This document shows, one piece after another, positions 1 to 11,200 of a stretch of 64,000 nucleotides of DNA. The translations under genes and the position numbers were made by a program. The stretch's first letter is position 1. Every line of letters starts with the position of its first letter. A model generated the notes under the pieces. The model saw only the letters and a list, made by a program, of their open reading frames with translations, ran no database searches and was not told where the DNA came from. Origin of the DNA: Nymphaea colorata (lineage: Eukaryota > Streptophyta > Magnoliopsida > Nymphaeales > Nymphaeaceae); contig NC_045138.2 in assembly GCF_008831285.2 (NCBI RefSeq), positions 32,399,934-32,463,933 on the forward strand, read 5' to 3'.

Positions 1-475
1 CCACGTTTTTCCTTCCAACCTTTCGACTATTGAGGGTATTATTATAAATTGTATCGTTTCCTTTCCATTCCATTCACTTTTATCCAAACAAGCTTTTATA
101 ATCACCTCTTTCCATTCCATTCCATTCCCTTCCCTTCCCTTCCCTTTCCATTCCTTTCCCTCCCTTTCCCTCGACCCCTTTCCCTCCAACCAAAGGTAGA
201 AGGTAGAAGGAATAGCCTTTAGAAGAGATGGATCCGATAATTTGGATGCGAACAGGTCCAAGATCCACTGTAGCAGGTCTGACTTCACGGCAGGCTGGAG
301 CACGGCGCATCCAACTCCAGCAAAAGCCGTGGGAACTCTAACAGCCAAACTTGATCCTTCTCTTTCTCTCTCTTGATCTTTCCCCTCCTCCTAGTGTCTG
401 CGTCGGTGCTGATCTCCAACTCCGGCGAGAGGTCTCAGGTTCTCGTCCTTCGAATTTTACGGGTGAAATAACGTC
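1..475 (+). other. Upstream region and leader of the SOL1-like gene
   Basis: Non-coding sequence before the first ATG. It holds a pyrimidine-rich tract of TTCCA/TTCCC repeats (about 100-185) and a second CT-rich stretch (about 350-395), which resembles plant 5' untranslated leaders. An A/T-rich motif near 92-100 could be a TATA box, but no transcription start can be placed. Short ORFs in this stretch are low-complexity artefacts. Confidence 0.5.
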
Positions 476-3400
476 ATGGCTTCTTCTTTTTCTTCTTCCT
501 CTTCTTCCACAGTTACCATTTTCTTCTTCGTAGCCTTCCTCGTTGCTAGCTTTCCCTCTTGCGTGGATTCCAGGGGAGGAGAACGGAGTTTTGGTTTCGC
601 AGGTGAGCGTTTGCATATCTCGATATTGGTTGTAAAAATTTTCATTTTCTGCGCGCGTTTTTCTTATTTCGCGGTTTAGCTACAAAAATACGTTGGACAT
701 CGGAATGGTGGTTGATGGAAGTTTCAATGCGGACATTTTCAAGTAAACAACGGGAACACGGGTGTCTTGAAGCACAGTACAGTGTTTCACCTGGAGGACT
801 GAGTCGTTTTGATTTTTGGTTATGGTTATGTTCATTATCTAGATAAACTGGCATTGTTTTTTTCTTCTATCTTGCAGCCGTTATCTAATTATAAAGTGCA
901 GTCTCGATCTCAATTCTCCCGATAATAGATTGCCACAATTGGTGTTTTCTTCTTCTTTCTTGCTGTTTTATCTGGTTATAATTGCACTATCGATCTCAAT
1001 TATCCGGATGACGGGTTTTAGCAGCTTGTGTTGTGCTTCATATGATAATGTCGAGATTATTGGATAAGTGGTTAACTTCAATTTCTTTCCTGGACGATTG
1101 AATTTTGTTTTGTTTTTACTGTTGGCCACGGCCAGAAAGTTACCATGTGCGGACTTATCTTTTCTGTGACGGTAGGATACTTATGTATCGTGTTCTGCTT
1201 CATATTGGAATTCCCGAGTTGTCCTGGTTTTCCTGGATAACTCGGTAGCTTCTATTAATTTTGTCTCCATTATGCAATTAACATGCAAGTCTTTTAGAGT
1301 GGTCTGCCAAGATGATATCTTCTATTTTTCTGGAAAACCGACACTAGTATGGCTTGCAGATGCGCCCCTTTAACCATATTAAAATTAGATATAGTGGTTA
1401 TATCTCTAGATTTCTACCATTTACCTGGAAAAGTGGAATTTTAGAGACCATCGGATTGATGGCCAAATTTTGTTCTTATGGCGGATATAACCATTGAAAC
1501 GTTGTGATGCTTATGTCGGGAAAATTAAGAAAAAGAAAAAAAATTCGTAAGTATTCACAAGTCTTCCAAGATGGATCTTGATTCTTTATGATTTTTACCA
1601 GCATAATTTGGGATGTCTTGGTATTGCAGGTCGATGGTTGGCAACCTAACCAATTAGTTCTTATTATCCTTAATTTTCTTTAGATGCATAAAAAATTTGG
1701 GTGCAGTTCTGATTATCTATACATTTCTCTCCCTCTCTCTCTCACACACACGCTACATGGCTGAGTAGATTGTTGTGTCTGCAGCATCAAAACTGTCGTC
1801 CATATCAAAGAAATTCTTCCATATCAAAGAAATTCTACTATGTCCTAAAGTAATGTGCAAATGAATGAGATGATAAGCGTATGCATCTCTGTTCACGTGT
1901 AAATAGATACATGTATCCAAACCATGCACGTGACTTTATCCTTTTACTTTTAGAGAGCATTCATGCTCCCAGTGTCACTTGATTAACTTTCAATAAATTC
2001 TTTTTGTGCAGGACTTGCCAATCATAGCTATGAGGCTTCAGGCAGACACTTGCTTGTTCAGGAGATGAATCAGTCCGAGGAAGTGTATCTAGTTGCAGTA
2101 TCATTATACTTGTTTGTTTATGTAAAAGCAGAAATATATAGGTCTACATTGCTAAGGGACAAAAAAGGATGTATGTAGCCTATCTAATCTGAAAGTTCAT
2201 AAAATATTGTTCCAAAATGTTTTTTGAATTATTTTTTTCATTTTTTTTCCTCTTTGGCATTTAAGACTGCCAGAATCAATTTGGGATCTGCACAACCTGT
2301 TCATAAGCATGCTTGCTGTCAACTACTACCGAATTCTTATTACTTTTAAAGAACTCAGAACTCTAATGAACACCAACAGTCAAGTTTCGTAGGGTCTCAT
2401 TGAGTTTGTTTAAAATGCAGAAACCACCCATGAAAATGGTGGATATTCCTGGTAATTGGTAAGAGAAAACTAATGATTCAGTCGGCAGAGGGAGACTCCA
2501 TGGCTTCAGTTCTGTACCTGGTTATCTGGACTTCAAAGTTCAACTGCCTAGTTCTTAATCAAGTTGTCATGCTATGCTACTTGCATGTTTTCAGTAGCTA
2601 TAAACCGATTATATATGTGTTTGAACTTTGAATTCTTTAACGATATTACAGACAGGATGTAACCCATGGATATATGACTAACCATGAGCTGGAGAAAGCC
2701 ATGAAGAAAATTACTTACAGGTGTGCCAACATTTCAAGGATGTACAGGTAAATTCTCCCTTTTAACTGACATTCTATAACCATATTATTGTACTTGAAAC
2801 ATGGAAGGTTTTTGAAGCAAGCATGTTTCTGCTTGATATGTGGTGAGAAGCTGTATGCCAGACGTTACTTTGTTCGCTGAGCTCCTAAGCACAAGTTTGT
2901 GCTAAGTTTTCTAGGCAGCCATCTAATTCAGCTATTTTCCTTTTTTCCCATTGTTTTTCATTTTTAAAGTTTTTTTATAGTTTTAAATTAATCTTCTTAA
3001 AATCTTTTTCACTCTTAAGTCTTAACTACGCCCCAGCCTGTCTTGGCTGGGGCCTGTGCTAAAATGGGTGAAGTTGGTTGATTGGTTGACTAGCCAGTCT
3101 AGTTTTTAGTCAGCAGACAAGTCCTAGGCTGCTAGTCACTGGTGAGTGGTTGGCCCTTTGCAATATCTGGCTAGTCTAACCTGTCAGTTTAGTAGACTAA
3201 TTGGTTTCTGGAATATTAATTAATCACCATACTTTACTTTTTAAAGATGTTGCCTATGGGAGTTTTGGTAAAAGTAAAACAACACCTTAACTCCTCTCTC
3301 TCTCTCTCTTGCTGCAATGTTGACTAACTAGTTCTAACTTCTATATGTGTCCATATATCTCAAATATATTTCTCTTCATTTAAGAAATTGTGTTGATGCA

Positions 3401-5194
3401 CTTGTTGTATGAAATTGTATTATTTGTAGTTATACTGAACAAATTTTGATTTTACACAGATTGCTTTTGATTATATGCATATTTGCTTCAAACAGAGAAT
3501 AAGATCTTTCACTACTGACAATTTAGCTGATCATTTTCTGCCTTCTTTTGGGACCAATTTGGGCCACCTAATTGCACCTACGCTTTTTTGAGGACTACAT
3601 CAACTAGTCACTTCCTAACAATTGTGGCCGTGAGGCCTATGGCTCAATTAGGTTTTCCACGGGCCAGATTGTCTAGTTGTTTGGTGGTGCTTTTGATTGC
3701 TTAGATAGCGGAACTTTTTGGTCTGATCACTTGGCAACTTCTATGCATTTAATTTTGTAGTTTGTGAGATTTTGGGTGTTTGTTCATTCTTAGCCTCTAT
3801 TATTGCTAATTTGTGATTTGTGTCTTTTTCGAGGGATGGTTGCAACTGTTTAGTATTGGGAACAGTCTTATGGGAATTCCATTGGTAATCTCTTTTTCAC
3901 CTATTTACTGCTATTTGCCTTTTATGTTTGTTTCTGTTTTTTTATTCTAAAGAAAAAATTGTTAGTTTTGCATATCAAATTTGAAAAAAGAAGAGTTATT
4001 GCAATTTTTTATGAGTTCAAATCTTTATTTTGTTTCTTGGCAATGCTAAAATGCAAGGATAACAGCTGGTATATCTATTTCAATTATGAAACCAAACTGA
4101 ATGTTTTACAACTCTATGGGCCCTATTTTATGTATCTACATTGTGTTGGTTGTGGCTGGGAAGAGAAGGCAGATGAAAGAATAAAATAAAAAAAAAAAGT
4201 GTGTGGAAAGGTAATAGTGGAGCTTCTTTGTCAACTTTCATTGTCTTGATTTTATCTCTTCTGGTACATGAGCTCGTAGATGAAAGCCAAACCCATCTTC
4301 AAATTCAAAACAGACTCCCTTAAGTTCGGAAAAGATGCCTAATATTCTTAATTTGCTAGAAGTTCGGAAAAGATGCTTAATATTCTTAATTTTCTAGCAG
4401 TATTGTCATGTTTTAGATTGTCTAAGGTGTAAATTCTTTGTAAAGTACACCTGCTAGTTGGTCTGAAGTATGAGACCTTGAAATTATTCTTCGCATCTTC
4501 TTTCATATCAATCAGAAACCAAACTCAACATGCTTGGTTTATTTATGGTGCCTCGTCATAATCCGTAAAAATCCTAGGCTTATTATTACGAAATGGAGTT
4601 ATTGGCAAGATTACTCAAATCATGAATGCAGGAGAAATGTCTGTAAGCCACAGTCTTTGAAAGTTTGAAGTGCTATAGCTGCTGACCTGGATTCAGTATT
4701 CTGTTTGAATACTGTAGTTTGCTTTTTGCTTCTTCAAAAAAGATGAATTTGCAAGTACAAACTTACAAAAGCATAAACTTGATACCCTTTCATCTATGTC
4801 ACACGGGTACTCCTCTTAAGGAGGAGTACCCACACGGTACGGGTACGGTGCAGGTATGGGTACGGGTATGGCCCTGGGTGCGGTCAACGCAATACCGGGT
4901 ACGGTCAAAGTATCCAGGATCATTTTTGTCCATTTTTGGACTCGGTCAACTTTGACAAAATCTTCCATACAATGTTTCAAAAATCGATCCCTTCTCTATA
5001 ACTTGACTCTTCGATAATATTGTGAGCCATAACCATAGCGATGTCAATATATCTTAAAAGTGTGACCTGTTGCTCCTTCTAATCTTGATGATGCAACGGA
5101 GAATCAAGAAAGCTGATATATTTGTATGTTAATTACTTCCATACTGTGTTTTGGATCATGATTTATGAATATGTTATTCATTTTGAAATTTTTA

Positions 5195-5250
<56 letters not shown>

Positions 5251-8200
5251 ATTCATTTTGAAATTTTTAGACATATATATATATATATATATGTCCGTGT
5301 GTGTGTACGGCCGTACCCCCGCACCCAAATTTTTGAAAATGGTCCGTACCCGTACCCGCACCCGTACCCGTACCTATGTGACATAGCCCTTCATTTGAAG
5401 TACTTACCTCACATTGTTTTTTACCATTATGTGCATTTGAAAAACAATAAGTTCGAAATTAAGTCATTTAGGCATTTATTTCCAGTGTTTCTTAGCACCC
5501 TAGGAACTGTCACATGGAATAAGAAAATTTATATGTTTCAGACAATCACTTGCATTGAACTTTGTTAACATATCATGTGTAGGGAACCGGGTCTGGATCC
5601 AGACCCGGTCCCATGGGCACGGGTACCGAGAGTGGCTCGGTACCCTAGGCGTTTTTCCCTCTTATTTAATCCCACTTATGGTGTAATTGTTGATTAAGTG
5701 GAATAACATTTTCTCTCTCCTAGGGTTGCGGTTGTGCACCTAGGTTAGAGTTTCTCCGTGGTTTTTCACCTCTCTTTGAGGTTTTCCACGTATATTGTGT
5801 GTTCCTTCTCTTTCTCTCCATCTTGGTGTGTGTTTCTACATGGTATCAGAGCCAACGCGTGAGAGATCGTTGGTGTGATAGTCGTGTTTCCGCCGGTTTT
5901 TTGCCGCTGTTGTTTCCGCCGTTTTTTTTTCTGCCGCTGCTGCGCCGTCGCTCTCTGCTGCGCCGCCGCCGTCCAGCGCTACCAGCTGCGCCGCCACCGT
6001 CCAGCGCTGCCAGCTGCGCCGCCATCATCCAGCGCGGTTGTTCTCTGCTGCGTTGCCGCTGTCCAGCGCCGCCGTCGCCCACTTCAGCGCCGCCGCCGTC
6101 CCGCGCCACCGCTGCCCACCGCCGTCCAGCGCCGGCCGCTGCTTCTTGTTTGTCGTCTCTGGTGCTGGGTATTCTTTCCCTTTGGTGATTGTGATGGCCG
6201 AGGAGATGTCCCTCAAGATCGATGATGCCCTAGACTCGGACAGCTATACCAAGAGCGAGATCTTGCCTGTTCAAGTCACCTCCATCCGGCTGAACAAGGA
6301 TAACTATCTCTCTTGGTCGGTTGCCCTAGAAATTGGGATAACCAGTCGTGGTCGCCTGCCCTACATTACTGGGGAGAAGCCTGCACCTTCAAAAACCGAT
6401 CCGCGATGGGCTACTTGGACGTTGGAAGATAGTCAGGTTAAAGTATGGATTATTAGTTCTGTTTCTGCAGATATTCAGCCTTTGATCTTGCGTAAATCGA
6501 CTGCCTACGACATGTGGACTGTGCTTGCACGGATGTATGGCCGTAAGAAGAGAGTATTGCGTACGTACCAAATCAAACGTAGCATATACTCTCTTAAACA
6601 GGGTGACTTGTCTGTAGCCGCTTTCTTTGCAGCCCTAAAGACTAAGTGGGAGGAACTTGACTACCATGTGAATGATGACTGGCACTGTGGGTCTGATCAT
6701 GCCTTGTACTGGGACAAAGAATGGATGGATCGGACGTTTCTTTTCCTCGGAGGCTTACGCGATGAATTTGAATCCATTAGGAGCCAAATTCTCAATTGTG
6801 ACGAGGTCCCCGGAATTGAAGAGGTGTATGCCCGTGTGGAATCTGAGGAACAGCGTCGACAGGTGATGCATATTGACACCAGTCAGGGGAGTTCTCCGTC
6901 AGCCTTTGTTAGTCGTGCTTCTGGGATTGGACAGCGTCCTGTTCGGCGGTGTAGCCATTGCAACAAATCTGGACATTCTGTTGATTTTTGTTGGGATCTT
7001 CATCCTGAGAGGCGGCTTGTCCGGGGTCGTCCTCCTTCTAGCCACCGGAGTCCTTCTGTGCCTGAGCCTAGTCAGAGTAGTCCTTCACATGTTGCCAAAT
7101 CTAAGCTTTCCTCCGATCAAATCAAAGAACTGCAAGCGTATATCAGCCGGCTGTCTACTACTCAGGAGGATACTTCCACATCTGAGGGGGCTAAGTTAGC
7201 CCAAGCTCTCGTGGCCACTAGTGACCAAGGTAATTCCTCACATGGTGATTGGATTGTTGACAGTGGTGCTACGCATCATATGACAGGGGACCCTAAGATG
7301 TTCCAAGAATACAAATTGTCTTCGGGGCATCAACGTGTATCTATGGCTGATGGTTCTTCTATCTCTGTGGCTGGAAAAAGGAGTTTGTCCTTGTTAAATA
7401 AATACTGTCTTCATAATGCTCTTCATGTTCCCAATATTCCTGTGAATTTGTTATCTGTCAGCAGTATTACTAAAGAGCTCAACTGTAATCTGATCTTTTC
7501 TGCTGATCGGTGTTTTCTGCAGGACTTGGTGACGGGGCAGAAGATTGGGATTGGTTCGGCTATTGATGAACTCTACAGACTGCCTGTGCAGGTTGCGTCC
7601 GCTCTTATTTCAGCCACTAGTGGACAGTTGTCAGGCATGGAAGACATATCTACTATTATGCGATGGCACGAGCGGCTTGGTCATCTTCCGTTTCCATTGA
7701 TTAAGAAGTTGTTTCCTAGTTTGTTTCATTCTGTTTCTATGGACTCCTTCACCTGTGAAGTGTGTCAGTTGGCTAAACATGTTAGGGCCTCGTACCCTAT
7801 TTCATTCAATAAAACCACTCGTCCATTTGCTTTGGTTCATTCTGATGTTTGGGGTCCTTCGGGAGTACCCACTTGTCGTGGTTTTCATTACTTTATGACC
7901 CTTATTGATGATTACTCCCGTTGTACGTTCGTGTATCTGTTGAAAGAACGTAGTGAAGTTCCCGTTCTTGTCAAAAATTTTGTGGCCTTTGTTGAGACTC
8001 AGTTTCAGACGTCTGTCCAAGCTTTTCGTACCGATAATGCTAGAGAGTATGTCTCTCAATCCCTAGATGATTTCTTGAAGAGCAAGGGTATTGTCCATGA
8101 AACGTCATGTAGTTACACACCTCCCCAAAATGGCGTGGCTGAATGGAAGAATCGCCATTTGCTTGATGTTACCCGGGCTCTTCTGTTCCATTGACAGGTT

Positions 8201-11200
8201 CCCAAGCGCTACTGGGGTGATGCGCTTCTCACTAGTGCCCACCTTATCAACCGTATGCCTACCCGTGTGTTGCAGGGCCATTCCCCGTACTCTATGCTTT
8301 GGCCTACTCAGAATCCCTGGCCTCTTACTCCTCGGGTGTTCGGGTGTGTCTGTTTTGTTCATGACCATAGTCCCACCCTCAAAAAACTTGATCCTCGGTC
8401 TGTCAAGGCTGTCTTCCTGGGGTATTCTTCCACTCAGAAGGGATACAAATGTGTTGATCCTACCACCTCTAAAGTCTATGTTTCCCGGGATGTCACCTTC
8501 CATGAACATGAGGCATACTTTCATGTGAATCCTCTTCAGGGGGAGTATCTAGGACACAGTAGTGAAGAGTATTCCTCAAATCAGTTGATTCAGTTTACAG
8601 ATTTCTTGGATTACAAGGCCAGTGACAGTGTGGCAGACACAGACAGAGATGATAGAGACCATCACATGGACGAGGGTCCTGTTGATAATCAGCCTACAGC
8701 CCGTAATCATTTGTTTGGCCAGGTGTACAGAAGGAAGAAGACAGATGTGATTGAAAATGTTGATGTAACCAATCCCAATCCTGTGAGCTCCCCGGATGAC
8801 CCAAGTCTAATCAATGAAGAGCTTCCTATAGCCCTGCGCAAGGGCACCAGGTCTTGCACTTCTCATCCTATTCAGAGATTTGTCTCTTATGCGAAATTGA
8901 GTAAGAATTACAAATGCTTTATAACATCCTTGTCTAAGTCTGTTATTCCCAGGTGTGTGGAAGATGCTAGAGAGGATCCTAAATGGCTACAGGCCATGAC
9001 AGAGGAGATGAATGCCTTGGCAAAGAATGACACTTGGGAAGTTGTGGATATTCTCAAAGGGACTCATTTAGTTGGTTCAAAGTGGGTGTTCAATGTGAAG
9101 TACAAACCAGATGGTACTGTGGGAAGGTATAAGGCTCGGCTTGTTGCAAAGGGGTTCAGCCAAAAATATGGTATTGATTATCTTGAAACCTTTGCCCCTG
9201 TTGCCAAACTGAAAACTGTGAGGGTCATATTAGCACTTGCCGTGAAAAAGGGGTGGAGCATGGATCAACTTGATGTTAAGAACGCATTCTTGAAAGGCAA
9301 TCTAGAAGAAGAGGTCTATATGAGTATGCCTCCTGGATATGTTCAAAGCGGAAAATGCTGTCATCTTAAGAAAGCCTTGTATGGATTAAAGCAGTCTCCT
9401 AGAGCATGGTTTGAAAGACTGAGGATAGTGATGAAGACAAATGGATACAAACAGGGAAATGGTGATCACACCCTATTCATTAAGCAGAGAGATGGCCTGG
9501 TGAGTCTTCTTCTTGTGTATGTTGATGATATGATAGTCATAGGTGACGATGAAGAAGAGAAAAAGAAGATGAAGGAGAGGTTAGCTGCTGAATTTGATCT
9601 TAAAGATTTGGGTAAACTAAGGTACTTTCTGGGGATAGAGATTGCTCGGTCAGAGACAGGGCTGGTTATGAGCCAAAGGAAATACACTCTGGATCTTCTA
9701 AAGGAGACAGGCAAACTTGGATGCAGACCCTTTCAAACTCCAATGGAGTCTGGTACAAAGATAAGCATCAAAACTGGCAACATCGTAGATGAGGAAGGAA
9801 AAGGGCGGTATCAGAGGCTGGTTGGTAAGCTTATCTATCTTACTCTTACTCGCCCTGATATTACTTATGCTGTGAATGTGTTGAGTCAGTTTATGCATGC
9901 TCCTACTGATTGTCACTGGAAGAGTGCAAAAAGAGTGTTGGGGTACCTAAAGAATGACCCAGGAAAAGGATTACTCTATACTCAGCAAGACCAACTTAAT
10001 ATTGAAGGATACTCTGACGCAGATTGGGCCGGATGTACTGATACTAGGAGGTCTACCACAGGGTACTGCATCTTTCTGGGAGGTAACCTGGTTGTATGGA
10101 GAAGTAAGAGGCAGGAAGTTTGCTCTAGATCCAGTGCTGAGGCTGAATACAGGGCTGTGGCTATGGGAGTTACAGAAATGTTATGGTTAAAGATTCTCCT
10201 AGCAGATATTGGTGTTGAAACAGAAGAGAAGATGAGGATGTACTGCGACAACAAGTCTGCAATTAATCTTGCGAATAATCCCGTTTTGCATGACAGAACT
10301 AAACATGTGGAGATTGATCGCCACTTCATACGGGAACACATAGATTCAAAGGAGTTGATCATACCTTATATGAAGTCTGAAGATCAAATTGCAGATGTTC
10401 TAACCAAAGCCTTATGTACATCTCAATTCGAGAAAAATGTAAGCAAGCTTGGCATGTTTGACATGTATGCCAAGCTTGAGGGGGAGTGTTAACATATCAT
10501 GTGTAGGGAACCGGGTCTGGATCCAGACCCGGTCCCATGGGCACGGGTACCGAGAGTGGCTCGGTATCCTAGGCGTTTTTCCCTCTTATTTAATCCCACT
10601 TATGGTGTAATTGTTGATTAAGTGGAATAACATTTTCTCTTTCCTAGGGTTGCGGTTGTGCACCTAGGTTAGAGCTCCTCCGTGGTTTTTCACCTCTCTT
10701 TGAGGTTTTCCACGTATATTGTGTGTCCCTTCTCTTTCTCTCCATCTTGGTGTGTGTTTCTACAAACTTAATAACTTTTCATGAAGTCAAAGTTGTGTGA
10801 GTACAGATGTCCGTCTTCGTAAATTTCAAACATGATGGTTGGATACATCACTACCTTATTCTCCAGGTTTAGGGAGTTAGTTTCTCCGTAGGTCTCAATA
10901 TTGGCCTTAAGTGTATTCTTTCAACAGGAGCTTTTCTATCTCTATGATTGAAAAAGTTGAAGGATATACATTTTCAATAATATTCTTCTAAATCAGAGTT
11001 GATGTTTTTGCACCAAGATATTAAGATGGAGAAATTCTTCCTTATTCTATCTGTTGAAAAGCATAACCGGTGACAAGAAAGGTGATTTAGTTCCAGCCCA
11101 TGGCTGCATGGCAGTTGACTTGATATGCTCAAACATGTTATCATGTTCCTGATGTAAATATGTTACCATCTTTTCTTCTAATTCTTTTAACAGTTCCTTG

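Larger units (their letters stand above)
5563..10764 (+). mobile_element. Copia-1: near-complete Ty1-copia LTR retrotransposon
   Basis: Two 278-bp LTRs (5563-5840 and 10487-10764) start TGTTAACA and end CTACA. The 5-bp target duplication AACTT flanks the element (5558-5562 and 10765-10769). A primer site follows the 5' LTR, and a purine tract (GAGGGGGAG) precedes the 3' LTR. The order gag, protease, integrase, RT, RNase H is that of Ty1-copia. By eye the LTRs differ at about five positions, so the insertion is fairly recent. It lies in intron 4 of the SOL1-like gene in the same orientation. The only obvious coding break is one in-frame stop. Confidence 0.96.

Noticed and set aside
3959-4189. 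76-codon ORF in intron 4
   Set aside because: A/T-rich chance frame with no similarity; it lies between the validated exons 4 and 5.
5104-5568. ORFs of 73-148 codons on both strands over the TA repeat
   Set aside because: They are Ile-Tyr translations of (TA)n joined to the GGGTAC hexamer array; mirror ORFs exist on both strands.
5799-6225. Several overlapping 60-130-codon ORFs on both strands, Ala/Pro/Arg/Ser-rich
   Set aside because: Caused by GCC-rich repeats in the Copia-1 leader; all frames are open at once.
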